Below are positions 16,751-25,425 of a stretch of DNA of 41,579 bases, piece after piece (within the stretch, counting starts at the first letter, position 1; each line of letters starts with the position of its first letter). This stretch comes from Bacteroidales bacterium (GTDB lineage: Bacteria; Bacteroidota; Bacteroidia; Bacteroidales; VadinHA17): the NCBI GenBank assembly GCA_025454815.1, contig JALONR010000028.1, forward strand, positions 1 through 41,579, read 5' to 3'. The notes beneath the pieces were generated by a model. It had not been told where the DNA came from. It made no database searches and was given only the letters and a program-made list of their open reading frames with translations. The position numbers and the translations under genes are program-made.

Positions 16751-17911
16751 CTAATTTCCTGCCAGCTCTGCCTGATATTCTCCGAATATTGAATTGATCA
16801 GAGGCTTGTAGTAGAGCCAGAAAAACCTCCTCGGGTCTTCAGGTTTGTCAGAGTAGAGAAGAGCCTTTCCGCTCCTCTCGATATTCCTTAAACGGGCTGT
16901 CCAGAATGGTAGGCTATTATTGGCAAAATCGCCTGAGAAATAATAGGTTTTTCGTGCCAGGGGCTCCTGGGTTACTGCCGGGAAGACCGGTTTCAGGTCA
17001 TTCGCCATAAGGATCGTATCACCGGCCGGGGTAGTATTCAGCACAAACTCTGAGATTACGTTGTTGCGTCCCGGGTCTATTAAATCAAAGCTGTTTGTAA
17101 AGCTGACCATCTCGGGCAAACCGTATTGACCTGCTGCTGTCCCGGTGGTTCTGATCATGGGCAGGGCTGTGGCAAGATGTGTTCCTTCTTCCAGTACTAT
17201 GATGCTGTTGTCCTTCAGGAGTACAACTCCGGGCCTGGTGAAAGTCCAGGGTTCGCGGTATTGTTTGCGGTACAGCGCCGGCATCCAGGCAGGCACAGCC
17301 TGTTGTGTGACTGTGTCAAGTGACCTGTAATACTGGCCCATCCAGCCTGATGAGGTAATACCCAGCAACTCCTCGGTCTTGAATTTCTCAAGCGGGGCTG
17401 TCGGGTAATCAAAGGTATTGTATTCAAGGATCACCAGTTTGTCACGCTTCTTCATTTCCACCATCAGGAGGTAATCGTTGTTGTTGAGTCCCCCGTACAG
17501 TTTGCGTGATCTGCGGGTTTTCTTTATTCCCTGGTACCAGTCGTTGAAAAAGACGCCATATGTGTCAGTGTAGTACATTGCGTCATTATTTTCAGCCAGG
17601 TCAATAAGTTCGGTAAGACGGAAGTCTTTTTTCCTGAACTGTTTTTCCCGCACAGGCCTGAGTGGTTCAAAGCCGTAGTAATCTCTTGCAGCAGAGAAGC
17701 TTCCACCCTTTTCTCCCCTTACATATCGTCCGTTTGTAAGTACATAGATAAAGGAACGATGGCCCAGCCTGTCAAGTGTAGGAACGGATTTGTCAAGTAT
17801 AACAATATCAATTGGCTTCTTTTCCTGGAACGCCCATCTGATGAAACTAACAGCCGGTATTAACAGCAGTACTGCCAGAATTGCCAGGGTGATCAGCAGA
17901 GGTTTTTTCAT
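16751..17911 (-). CDS. Membrane-anchored protein of unknown function
   Basis: 386 residues with one N-terminal membrane helix (about 5-26, LLITLAILAVLLLIPAVSFI), then a long soluble part likely outside the cytoplasm. There is no lipobox or cleavage site that I trust, so it may stay anchored. Visible blocks include RSFIYVLTNGRYV, YGVFFNDWYQGIKKTRRSRKLYGGLNNNDYLLM and FFWLYYKPLINSIFGEY; rich in Tyr, Phe and Trp. I recognise no family. It has its own terminator and is divergent from rarA, suggesting a single-gene unit. Confidence 0.8.
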   Translation of the reverse strand: MKKPLLITLAILAVLLLIPAVSFIRWAFQEKKPIDIVILDKSVPTLDRLGHRSFIYVLTNGRYVRGEKGGSFSAARDYYGFEPLRPVREKQFRKKDFRLTELIDLAENNDAMYYTDTYGVFFNDWYQGIKKTRRSRKLYGGLNNNDYLLMVEMKKRDKLVILEYNTFDYPTAPLEKFKTEELLGITSSGWMGQYYRSLDTVTQQAVPAWMPALYRKQYREPWTFTRPGVVLLKDNSIIVLEEGTHLATALPMIRTTGTAAGQYGLPEMVSFTNSFDLIDPGRNNVISEFVLNTTPAGDTILMANDLKPVFPAVTQEPLARKTYYFSGDFANNSLPFWTARLRNIERSGKALLYSDKPEDPRRFFWLYYKPLINSIFGEYQAELAGN

Positions 17912-18104
17912 TTTTACCGGAATTTGATAATATCCTGTTACTAAACGAATTCTTGTTACAAACAGTATGCGCGACTTGAAATTTAATTGCTAAAAGTATT
18001 AATTTATTTCCTTAACTCGAAAATAATTTCCACGAATCTGGCAAAAAACGTGACGATGCAACTGATTTTGTAATAATTTGCAGGTCTGTTTAACAAATTG
18101 CCAT

Positions 18105-19418
18105 ATGTTTTCAAATCAGCCACTTGCAGACAGGCTCAGGCCAAGGTCACTCGAGGATTTTGCCGGCCAGGAGCATCTTGTGGGGAGTGAAGGGGTACTG
18201 AGGAAAGTGATAGAGTCTGGCAATGTTCCCTCATTCATTCTCTGGGGTCCACCCGGGGTCGGGAAGACCACGCTGGCCCGGATTGTGGCATCGAGGCTTG
18301 AGCGTTCATTCTTTCAGCTGAGTGCTGTTCACAGTGGTGTAAGGGAGGTAAGGGAGACCATTGAAAAGGCAAAGAGTCAGCAGTTCTTCGGCAAACCCAA
18401 TCCAATACTGTTTATCGATGAGATCCACCGTTTCAATAAATCGCAGCAGGACTCCCTTTTAAGTGCCGTGGAACAGGGTATTCTGACGCTGATTGGCGCA
18501 ACCACTGAGAATCCCTCCTTCGAGGTTATCTCTCCCCTTCTTTCACGTTGCCAGGTTTATGTGCTCAGGCCGCTTGACGATGATATGCTCCGGACACTGG
18601 TTGACAGGGCTGTTGCGGGTGATTATTATCTCTCGCAGTACAGGATCAGGGTTGCTGAGTATGAGGCCCTGATACGGATCAGTGGTGGCGATGCCCGGAA
18701 ACTGTATAATGCCCTCGAGCTGACCGTCTCACTGGAGGCTGACAAGGGCAGTGAGGAGATTGTCATAACCGATGAACTGGTGCTCAGTCATGTGCAGCAG
18801 AACCTTGCACTTTATGATAAAAACGGTGAACAGCACTATGATATAATCTCGGCATTTATCAAGTCTTTGCGCGGCTCTGATCCAAATGCAGCCGTTTACT
18901 GGCTTGCCAGGATGGTTGAGGGTGGTGAGGATGTGAAATTCATTGCCCGCCGGATGGTCATCCTTGCAGCCGAGGATATCGGCCTGGCCAATCCCAACGC
19001 CCTCCTGCTGGCACAGGCATGCTTTAACGCAGTCAATCTCGTTGGCTGGCCGGAGTCAAGGATAATTCTCTCTGAGACTGCGATTTACCTCGCCACCTCC
19101 CCGAAGAGCAATGCCTCATACATGGCAATAGAAAATGCCATCGCTGCAGTACACCGGCACGGTGACCTCCCTGTACCGCTTCACCTTCGCAATGCTCCCA
19201 CCAGGCTGATGAAGGATCTGGGCTACCACAAGGGATACAGGTATGCCCATGATTATGAGGGCAGTTTCGTATCTGACAACTACCTGCCTGAAGAAATCTC
19301 CGGCACCCTTTTCTATGAACCCGGAGATAACGGACGTGAGCTTGAGATCCGGAAGCAACTGGAAGCAAAATGGGAGAAGATTTATAATTACAAAAAGAAA
19401 AACAAAAAGAATATTTAG
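18105..19418 (+). CDS. rarA: Replication-associated recombination protein A (AAA+ ATPase)
   Basis: RarA/MgsA, a clamp-loader-like AAA+ ATPase acting at stalled replication forks, 437 residues. Walker [10 protein letters not shown] lies at 48-56, Walker B is [10 protein letters not shown], sensor 1 is [11 protein letters not shown], and the C-terminal part holds [18 protein letters not shown] and [16 protein letters not shown] blocks that are typical. A TTG at 18078 would add nine residues; the ATG at 18105 gives the family start LADRLRP near the N-terminus. Confidence 0.96.
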   Translation: MFSNQPLADRLRPRSLEDFAGQEHLVGSEGVLRKVIESGNVPSFILWGPPGVGKTTLARIVASRLERSFFQLSAVHSGVREVRETIEKAKSQQFFGKPNPILFIDEIHRFNKSQQDSLLSAVEQGILTLIGATTENPSFEVISPLLSRCQVYVLRPLDDDMLRTLVDRAVAGDYYLSQYRIRVAEYEALIRISGGDARKLYNALELTVSLEADKGSEEIVITDELVLSHVQQNLALYDKNGEQHYDIISAFIKSLRGSDPNAAVYWLARMVEGGEDVKFIARRMVILAAEDIGLANPNALLLAQACFNAVNLVGWPESRIILSETAIYLATSPKSNASYMAIENAIAAVHRHGDLPVPLHLRNAPTRLMKDLGYHKGYRYAHDYEGSFVSDNYLPEEISGTLFYEPGDNGRELEIRKQLEAKWEKIYNYKKKNKKNI

Positions 19419-19572
19419 TAATTTAGTCTTTGAAAGTCTGTATGACAAACTGTCCGCTGCATAATAAAAACCTGGTGTAAACTCTATGATCAGATTCAGG
19501 TTTCTGTAAAAAGAAAGTACATCAATCAGAACTATAGTTAAAACATTTTAAAAAACAAAAAATTAAGTCGTT

Positions 19573-20274
19573 ATGAAAAAGTCACTCGCTCTCGTTGCGG
19601 CATTACTGGTGGTATCAGTCTGCAGTGCCCAGTCGCTTGATGAGATTGCAAACAAGTACTATGCAGCCAACGGTATTGAGAACCTTGAAAAGGCCCAGAC
19701 CATAACCATGCAGGGCACGATAAGCCAGATGGGGATGGAACTTCCCATCACCATCATGGTCAAAAAACCGAATAAGGTAAAGGTTCTGCAGGAATACAGC
19801 GGTATGGAGATTATTGTACTGTTTGACGGAGAAAAGGGATATATGGTGAATCCGCTCACAGGCTCCACCGACCCGGTAGAGATTCCCGGAGATCAGCTGA
19901 GCAGTGTTCAGGAATACAATGTGTTCCGTGATTCATTCATGGAAGCATTCAAGGCCGGGAGAGTTACACTCGATGGGGAGGAGGATGTTGAAGGGAAGCC
20001 TGCTTTCAAGCTCACACTTACAAGCGAGGCAGGAACCGCCACAACTTTATTCATTGACAAGGAGAGCTTCCTTACCGTGAAAACTGCCCAGACTGTAAGC
20101 CAGATGGGACAGGAGATGCTTGTGGAGTCATATGTAAGGGAACATAAGGAGATCAACGGGGCAAAGTTCGGCACGGTCATAGCACAGTTTGTCAACGGGT
20201 CAGAGCTTGGCGGGATGACATTTGAGAAGATCGAAATTGATGCTCCTATTGACGATTCGGTATTTAAGCTGTAA
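19573..20274 (+). CDS. Secreted LolA-like outer membrane lipoprotein-sorting family protein
   Basis: 233 residues with a signal peptide (MKKSLALVAALLVVSVCSAQ) and a mature domain of the LolA/LolB-like fold: repeated beta strands such as TITMQGTISQMGMELPITIMVKKPNKVKV, IIVLFDGEKGYMVNP, FKLTLTSEAGTATTLFIDKESFLTVKT. Proteins like this in Bacteroidota are periplasmic and may carry lipid or lipoprotein cargo, but a role in Lol transport is not shown. Single gene; transcription probably ends at the hairpin at 20470-20504. Confidence 0.82.
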   Translation: MKKSLALVAALLVVSVCSAQSLDEIANKYYAANGIENLEKAQTITMQGTISQMGMELPITIMVKKPNKVKVLQEYSGMEIIVLFDGEKGYMVNPLTGSTDPVEIPGDQLSSVQEYNVFRDSFMEAFKAGRVTLDGEEDVEGKPAFKLTLTSEAGTATTLFIDKESFLTVKTAQTVSQMGQEMLVESYVREHKEINGAKFGTVIAQFVNGSELGGMTFEKIEIDAPIDDSVFKL

Positions 20275-20299
20275 TAGCTGAAATTGTTCCGCTGCGACA

Positions 20300-20450
20300 G
20301 GTCTCAGCCCTGCAGCAACCGCAGGAAGCAGATTATCGGCGGAGAACCGGCATCGACCGGTCTCTGCCCTGCCGCAACCGCAGGAAGCAGATTATCGGCG
20401 GAGAACCGGCATCGACCGGTCTCTGCCCTGCCGCAACTAAAGGAAGCATA
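20300..20450. repeat. 59-bp tandem repeat, about 2.5 copies
   Basis: Copies start at 20300, 20359 and 20418, each with GGTCTC(A/T)GCCCTGC. The first two are nearly identical for all 59 bp; the third breaks off near 20450. Each full unit contains ACCGG-CATCGA-CCGGT inside longer imperfect arms (GGCGGAGA and TCTCTGCC), so each could form a hairpin of about 12 bp. No spacers and no ORF. Confidence 0.85.
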
Positions 20451-20469
20451 TTGAGCTGCATAGAAAAGC

Positions 20470-20504
20470 AAGATGCCGCCCTGACCGGACGGCATCTTTT
20501 TTTT
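20470..20504 (+). terminator. Intrinsic terminator between the LolA-like gene and rnpB
   Basis: AAGATGCCG (20470-20478) and CGGCATCTT (20490-20498) form a perfect 9-bp stem with an 11-nt loop, followed by eight T residues to 20504. Strong on the plus strand. On the minus strand the same stem follows the 3' end of rnpB, though the T-run there is poor, so it may work both ways. Confidence 0.88.
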
Positions 20505-20506
20505 CA

Positions 20507-20878
20507 TGGCAGGCCTGTAAGCCGGGTTCTGTCGGGATGCGGTTCCTTCAAGAGGATAATGCCTCCCGGTCCGTCATTTATCTTGCCCCGCCATTGCTGA
20601 CGCGGTCATACGACCTACCCCCCGGCTTGGGCGAGCAGCCCTCGGACGCCGGTATACATGGTCTTTCAACCCATCAGGTGTACGGCTCCCGGTGTCACCA
20701 CCGGGACCGGTGAGCTCTTACCTCACCTTTTCACCATTGTCCCGACAAGTCGGGACTGTTCTTTTCTGTTACACTGCTATACCCTTTCGGATATCTTCCC
20801 GTTAGGAAGGATGGTGCTCTGTGTTGCCCGGACTTTCCTTCCCGACACAGTTGTCGGGACGACGGACCGGCCTGCCGG
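20507..20878 (-). ncRNA. rnpB: RNase P RNA (class A)
   Basis: Catalytic RNA that trims the 5' leader from tRNA precursors, working with the RnpA protein. On the minus strand the 5' part has GGAAAGTCCGGGCAACACAG, the conserved CR-I core (near 20840-20820), and the 3' part ends ACAGAACCCGGCTTACAGGC (near 20532-20513), the conserved CR-V end. The ends pair as helix P1: GGCAGGCC (20876-20869) with GGCCTGCC (20515-20508). About 370 nt, a normal size. Ends are set by P1 and may be off by a few bases. Confidence 0.95.
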
Positions 20879-20882
20879 GGAA

Positions 20883-20890
20883 CAAAGATA
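20883..20890 (-). promoter_or_regulatory. -7 box of rnpB
   Basis: The minus strand reads TATCTTTG, matching TAnnTTTG. Counting about 7 nt downstream puts the start near 20877, which agrees with the 5' end deduced from helix P1. No clear -33 TTTG is at the usual distance. Confidence 0.6.
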
Positions 20891-21004
20891 GACAATAAAA
20901 ACGGATCCTTGCATAAAGCAGCTGACTGCCAGGTTCGGATAATGCCCGAGGCAGACATAAAGGAACTTTAAACCAGTTATGTCAGATGAAATGACAAACA
21001 GTGG

Positions 21005-22381
21005 TCAGCCCCGGGGATTGAAAATGCTTATAGTCTTGATATTCAATAACTCCCGGAGTCCTTCTGCAGCAAGCTCACGGCCGTAGCCAGATTCCTTTGT
21101 ACCTCCGAAAGGAAGTCCGGGCTCTGATTTCACAAAACCGTTTATGGCCACCGTGCCCGTATCAATTTCACGGGCTGTTTCCATGGCAAGCTTTTCATCT
21201 GAAGTCCATACCGTTGCTCCCAGCCCGAAAGGGGTACTATTTGCCAGTGCGACTGCTTCACCGGCATCCCTGAACCTCATCAGTGGGGCGGCAGGGCCGA
21301 AGGTCTCCTCGCAGGCCAGGGGTGATGAAAGGGGGACATCATCAACCACCGCAGGGATGAAGAGGGCGGGATGTTCCGTTCCTGCCCTGCCGCCGCACAG
21401 CAGCTTCGCCCCTGCCCTGACTGTCTCCCTGAGCTGCCGGTCAAGCTCCTCTGCAGCATCCGCGTTCACCAGCGGACCCACATCGGTCAGCGGGTCAAGC
21501 GGATCTCCGGACCGAAGGGCTTTTACCGCTGAAACGAATTTAGCCCTGAATTCCTCGTATACAACTGTATGTACAATGATCCTCTTGGCTGCAATGCAGC
21601 TCTGTCCGCCGTTCTGATAGCGGGAAAAGACGGCCGCTTCGACTGCCATGTCAAGATCTGCATCCGGGAATACGATGAAAGGATCACTTCCTCCAAGTTC
21701 CATCACCATTTTCTTCAGGTTTGTACCGGCTACGGAGGCGATCCTTTTTCCTGCGGCAGTGCTCCCGGTGAGTGACACACCCCTTATGCGCCTGTCGGCA
21801 ATAACCCTTTCAACCTGTTGGTGAGAGGGAAAAATAGTGCGGAAGAGTCCTCCGGGAAAACCTGCACTCTTCACTATATCCTCAATTTCAAGTGCGCACC
21901 GGGGAACGGAGGAAGCATGCTTCAGCAATGCCGCGTTGCCACCTGCAAGCGCCGGAATGATAAACCGGAAAACCTGCCAGAACGGAAAGTTCCATGGCAT
22001 TATGCCCAGAATGATTCCCTGCGGTTCATGGACCACATAGCTGACCTGTGCCGATGATGGCCGCCTCTCCGGCTCCAGGAGACCCGGAGCATGCTCAGCA
22101 TACCACCGGCAGAGAAGCGCGCACTTGTCGGTCTCCGCCAGCCCCTGGGTAACCGGCTTTCCCATCTCACCGGCCATCAGCTTAGCTATTTCCTCCCTTC
22201 GCTGATGCAGAACATTTGCCATTGCTGCAACCGGTTTACAACGCTCCTCAGGCGACAACATCCGCCACTCCCTGAACGTACTCCATGCCCTCTCTGTTAT
22301 CTCATCCAGAATGCCATCAGACATTTCCCGGAAAACGGCGATCTCTTTCTGCTGCCATGGATCAAAGCTCGTGTATGCCAT
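21005..22381 (-). CDS. NAD(P)-dependent succinate-semialdehyde-type aldehyde dehydrogenase
   Basis: Aldehyde dehydrogenase of the SSADH/Sad (YneI-like) group, 458 residues. It has PWNFP (129-133), the coenzyme motif LTGSTAAGK (204-212), catalytic Glu228 in MELGGSDPF, and catalytic Cys262 in NGGQSCIAAKR. The end GTKESGYGRELAAEGLRELLNIKTI is typical. Likely oxidises succinate semialdehyde or a similar aldehyde to the acid. No GABA aminotransferase is nearby, so the substrate is a family guess. The lone Smr gene lies 96 bp upstream on the same strand. Confidence 0.92.
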   Translation of the reverse strand: MAYTSFDPWQQKEIAVFREMSDGILDEITERAWSTFREWRMLSPEERCKPVAAMANVLHQRREEIAKLMAGEMGKPVTQGLAETDKCALLCRWYAEHAPGLLEPERRPSSAQVSYVVHEPQGIILGIMPWNFPFWQVFRFIIPALAGGNAALLKHASSVPRCALEIEDIVKSAGFPGGLFRTIFPSHQQVERVIADRRIRGVSLTGSTAAGKRIASVAGTNLKKMVMELGGSDPFIVFPDADLDMAVEAAVFSRYQNGGQSCIAAKRIIVHTVVYEEFRAKFVSAVKALRSGDPLDPLTDVGPLVNADAAEELDRQLRETVRAGAKLLCGGRAGTEHPALFIPAVVDDVPLSSPLACEETFGPAAPLMRFRDAGEAVALANSTPFGLGATVWTSDEKLAMETAREIDTGTVAINGFVKSEPGLPFGGTKESGYGRELAAEGLRELLNIKTISIFNPRG

Positions 22382-22477
22382 GCTTCTATCTTTCTTATAA
22401 CCAATTCATTCAGACAGCAATTCCATACCTGTTATTTCAATATGCCCACTGCTGCTTCGCGGTTGAACCAGTACATG

Positions 22478-22819
22478 TTATTTTCCTGTTTTCACTCCGG
22501 TGGCTCCGTTGTAACCATACCTGCTGAAGGAAGCATCATGGCAGGTGCATGAAGGATACTCAGCCGCGACTGCGGCACGCAGGGCCTCCCTCAGCCTGCC
22601 ACTGCCGGCACCGTGAATGAATATTATCTCCTTCTCTCCTGCCCTGATGGCGCTGTTCAGCTCACCCCTGAACCTCACAAGCTGGCGTTCCAGGGCTTCC
22701 GTACCCGAATGGCCCGGAGGCAGGTGAAGGTCAACTTCCCTGACCACCCTGCCGGCCCTCTCTGACCCTTTTATCCCGGGCTGCCTGGCTCCCGGACCGT
22801 TCCTGCTGATGCGGCTCAT
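22478..22819 (-). CDS. Stand-alone Smr-domain protein
   Basis: 113 residues made almost only of an Smr domain. The signature VDLHL is at about 29-33 and the IHGAGSGRLREAL block at about 69-81 corresponds to the HGxGxG loop. Smr domains are nucleases or nucleic-acid binders found at the C-terminus of MutS2 and, in Bacteroidota, of longer DUF2027 proteins. Here the N-terminal partner is missing and the first 25 residues are Arg/Gly/Pro rich, which may be a nucleic-acid-binding tail. Could be a natural short form or the remnant of a longer gene. Confidence 0.8.
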   Translation of the reverse strand: MSRISRNGPGARQPGIKGSERAGRVVREVDLHLPPGHSGTEALERQLVRFRGELNSAIRAGEKEIIFIHGAGSGRLREALRAAVAAEYPSCTCHDASFSRYGYNGATGVKTGK

Positions 22820-22823
22820 TTTA

Positions 22824-22860
22824 TTTGCTTTTCACCTCATTTCAAAATTAGTTATTTTTG
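22824..22860 (+). promoter_or_regulatory. Probable queA promoter
   Basis: TATTTTTG (22853-22860) fits the -7 consensus; TTTG (22824-22827) could be the -33 box, but the 25-bp spacer is longer than usual. A start near 22867 lies downstream of the in-frame TTG at 22858, which supports the ATG at 22930 as the true start of queA. Confidence 0.45.
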
Positions 22861-22929
22861 CCCGACCGGAAAAGCCTCTGCAGCTTCCGGATTTCGGAGG
22901 AGGTTACTGATGCTCCCTCGCGGGAAAAA

Positions 22930-24171
22930 ATGAAAAGGAGTCACGGAAACATAAGGATAGCTGATTACACCTATGACCTTCCCCAGGAGAGGATAGCAAA
23001 GTATCCCCTTCCGGAAAGGGACAGGTCGAAACTCCTGGTATGGGACGGCAACCAGATAAGTGACAGGGTCTTCAGCGAGTTTCCCTCGCTGGCTGACCGC
23101 AACAGCCTGCTGGTCTTCAACAACACCAGGGTCATCCGTGCAAGGCTGTTATTCAGGAAGGAGAGCGGCGCAACAATTGAGGTATTCTGCCTTGAACCGC
23201 AAAACCCTTCTGAATTCACAATGAACCTGGCATCAGGGGGCCCGGTAGAATGGAAGTGCCTGATAGGCAACCTGAAAAGATGGAAACAGGGTATTCTTGA
23301 ATCACCCTTCACACACGACGGGAAGGAGCACATCCTCACTGCGGAGAGGACAGGTACTGCCGGTGATGCATTCACAGTCAGGTTTGGATGGAATGAAAGC
23401 ACCCTCTCCTTTGCAGAAGTGCTGGAGTGTCTGGGGCACATGCCCATTCCGCCATATCTCGGACGGAATGACGAGGAGAGCGACATCTCAGCTTACCAGA
23501 CCACCTACGCCCGTATAAACGGCTCGGTTGCGGCACCTACCGCCGGCCTCCATTTCACGCCGGCAGTATTGGGCGCTCTTGACAAATCAGGCATCGAACG
23601 GGCAGAGTTGACACTTCATGTCAGCGCAGGCACCTTCAGGCCGGTGAAATCAGAGCTCATCTGCGACCATATGATGCACACCGAGCACTTTTATGTCTCA
23701 AAAGCAACCCTGGAACGCCTCAGAGACCGCAAAACCACCGCTGTGGGCACTACTACCGTCCGGACACTCGAGAGCCTCTACTGGCTCGGAACAGGCTATG
23801 CTGAAGGAAGATGGCCAGCAGAGGGAATTCCCTCAGTTGCACAGTGGGAACCGTATGAAAAAGAGTGCAACGCTGATCCCTCAGCAGCAATTGACAACCT
23901 GCTAGCCGCTCTGGAAAAGAGTGGCAGGGAAATCCTGGAAGCCCGTACTGATATAATCATTGTGCCCGGCTACAGGTTCAGGATGGTACACGGCATGATC
24001 ACCAACTTCCATCAGCCTCACAGCACCCTCCTCCTGCTGGTTGCGGCATTTACCGGTGAAGCATGGAGAGATATATACGATCATGCGCTAAGGTCGGGAT
24101 ACCGGTTCCTGAGCTACGGAGACAGTATGCTGCTCAATCCGCTCACGGAAGGCAGAAGGCCCATCCGTTAA
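22930..24171 (+). CDS. queA: S-adenosylmethionine:tRNA ribosyltransferase-isomerase
   Basis: Transfers the ribosyl part of SAM to preQ1 in tRNA to form epoxyqueuosine, a wobble modification. 413 residues, longer than the roughly 350 of E. coli QueA, as is usual for the Bacteroidota form. Motifs: ADYTYDLPQERIAKYPLPERDRSKLL near the start, VFNNTRVIRARL, GSVAAPTAGLHFT, LHVSAGTFRPV and MITNFHQPHSTLLLLVAAF. The upstream TTG (22858) is rejected because the extension lies in a promoter-like region and homologues begin MKRS. Confidence 0.95.
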   Translation: MKRSHGNIRIADYTYDLPQERIAKYPLPERDRSKLLVWDGNQISDRVFSEFPSLADRNSLLVFNNTRVIRARLLFRKESGATIEVFCLEPQNPSEFTMNLASGGPVEWKCLIGNLKRWKQGILESPFTHDGKEHILTAERTGTAGDAFTVRFGWNESTLSFAEVLECLGHMPIPPYLGRNDEESDISAYQTTYARINGSVAAPTAGLHFTPAVLGALDKSGIERAELTLHVSAGTFRPVKSELICDHMMHTEHFYVSKATLERLRDRKTTAVGTTTVRTLESLYWLGTGYAEGRWPAEGIPSVAQWEPYEKECNADPSAAIDNLLAALEKSGREILEARTDIIIVPGYRFRMVHGMITNFHQPHSTLLLLVAAFTGEAWRDIYDHALRSGYRFLSYGDSMLLNPLTEGRRPIR

Positions 24172-24208
24172 CAAAAGATCAATTCCACTTCATCCCCCCC
24201 AAAAAAAA

Positions 24209-24240
24209 TTTGCATTTACGTAAAGTTTGGTTTACATTTG
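24209..24240 (+). promoter_or_regulatory. Promoter and palindromic operator of the small HTH gene
   Basis: TTTG (24209-24212), a 20-bp spacer, and TACATTTG (24233-24240) make a near-ideal Bacteroidota promoter; transcription would start about 14 nt before the ATG. A perfect palindrome TTTACGTAAA (24215-24224) sits in the spacer and TTTACATTTG and CTTTACATTG repeat around the start, which points to autoregulation by the small HTH protein. Confidence 0.7.
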
Positions 24241-24260
24241 TTACTGTATACTTTACATTG

Positions 24261-24476
24261 ATGAAATTAGACAACAATATCAGGAGGCTCAGATTTGAGA
24301 ATAATGAGATGTCGCAGGAGGACCTGGCAGTCGCACTGGGAGTGACAAGGCAGACCATTCATTCGATAGAAAAGGGGAAGTTCATTCCTTCCACCCTCCT
24401 TGCCATGCAGATAGCCAGTTACTTCGGCAAGAGTGTCGAAGAGGTATTCAGCATAATAAATGAAAACAGCAACTAA
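24261..24476 (+). CDS. Small XRE-type helix-turn-helix regulator
   Basis: 71 residues, nearly all HTH: MSQEDLAVALGVTRQTIHSIEKGKFIPSTLLAMQIASYF, ending VEEVFSI. It resembles the short YozG/HTH_3 regulators which commonly precede a membrane-protein gene. The ATG at 24261 is preferred to an upstream start which would overlap queA and run through the promoter. It lies 28 bp ahead of a membrane protein gene and probably forms an operon with it. Confidence 0.9.
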   Translation: MKLDNNIRRLRFENNEMSQEDLAVALGVTRQTIHSIEKGKFIPSTLLAMQIASYFGKSVEEVFSIINENSN

Positions 24477-24504
24477 CAGACCCTGAGGTCTTAGCAAGAA
24501 AGTG

Positions 24505-25422
24505 ATGGAAAATACAAATTCAAACCGGGAAGCGGACAAGAATCTGAGGGTTATTGCAGTGGTTACGCTGGCAATACTTTGCCTGTCACTGCTCTGGTTG
24601 TTTTATGACCTGTATGCCTATTCAAGGATCAGAGCCATATCACCGGAAAGCGTTACCATAGTGGCAGTAACAGGGATCGGCTTCCTGGTCAGGATTCTTT
24701 TGTTTCTATTCTTCGCCGTTCTGATACTCAGATCATTCCGGCAGGGACTAAAGCCTTCTTTAACAGTGATAATCAGCATTATAACCGGGTCAATCGCCAT
24801 CATTGCCATGTTTTTTGATTTTGCAGCACTTGAGGATATCGGGACTGATTACCTGGAATACGGTTACAAATGCACCGGGGAATGGATCTGGCTTTTCGGG
24901 TCGCTCCTTCTGCGCCTTGTTTTCTATACCAGTCTGTTTGCACTCATCATCAGGATTCTGAAAAGCAACGGCACCCTCAATCCTTCGTCGCAGGGACTGG
25001 TTGATGAGATACTCTTCGAGGTTACACAGTGGGTGGGCATCATCAGCGGGGGTACCGGTGTTATATTTACGATGTATGCATTTACTGTGCTGGACGGGTT
25101 TACAGCAAAAAGCTGGCTGTTATGGCTCCTGCTTTTTTATTGCGGTGCTATCATGTTGCCCTGGCTGGCACTTACGGTATACCGGATATCCAGGCTGGCT
25201 TTAAGAAGAGAGCCTTCACAGTATGATGAAAAGCAGAAGCAGGATATGTCATTTGCAGGGATGACAGCCTGGCTTGTATCACTACCCCTGATGGCAATAA
25301 TGCTTGTTTTCAGCCTTGGCAAATCACCCTCACCGGTTATATATCTCTGGTTTCCGTTCTACCTCTTTACAACACTGCTGGTTTATTCTGTCGTGCTTCT
25401 TAAAAGATACCGGAAGGGTTAG
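24505..25422 (+). CDS. Polytopic membrane protein paired with HTH regulator
   Basis: 305 residues with about eight hydrophobic helices (near 16-36, 48-73, 80-101, 125-149, 170-190, 197-225, 250-270, 276-298). No recognised catalytic motif. The gene order, small XRE regulator then membrane protein, is like the DUF2975/HTH pairs seen in many bacteria, but this protein is about twice as long, so I do not assign it to that family. The ATG at 24505 directly follows an alternative GTG at 24502. Confidence 0.82.
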   Translation: MENTNSNREADKNLRVIAVVTLAILCLSLLWLFYDLYAYSRIRAISPESVTIVAVTGIGFLVRILLFLFFAVLILRSFRQGLKPSLTVIISIITGSIAIIAMFFDFAALEDIGTDYLEYGYKCTGEWIWLFGSLLLRLVFYTSLFALIIRILKSNGTLNPSSQGLVDEILFEVTQWVGIISGGTGVIFTMYAFTVLDGFTAKSWLLWLLLFYCGAIMLPWLALTVYRISRLALRREPSQYDEKQKQDMSFAGMTAWLVSLPLMAIMLVFSLGKSPSPVIYLWFPFYLFTTLLVYSVVLLKRYRKG

Positions 25423-25425
25423 AAG

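Noticed and set aside
20300..20450. Possible CRISPR or minisatellite-coded peptide
   Set aside because: The 59-bp units abut without spacers, and 59 is not a multiple of three, so the frame is lost at each unit.
24063..24260. Upstream extension of the small HTH gene
   Set aside because: It overlaps queA and crosses the promoter with its -33 and -7 boxes; the HTH proper begins at the ATG at 24261.
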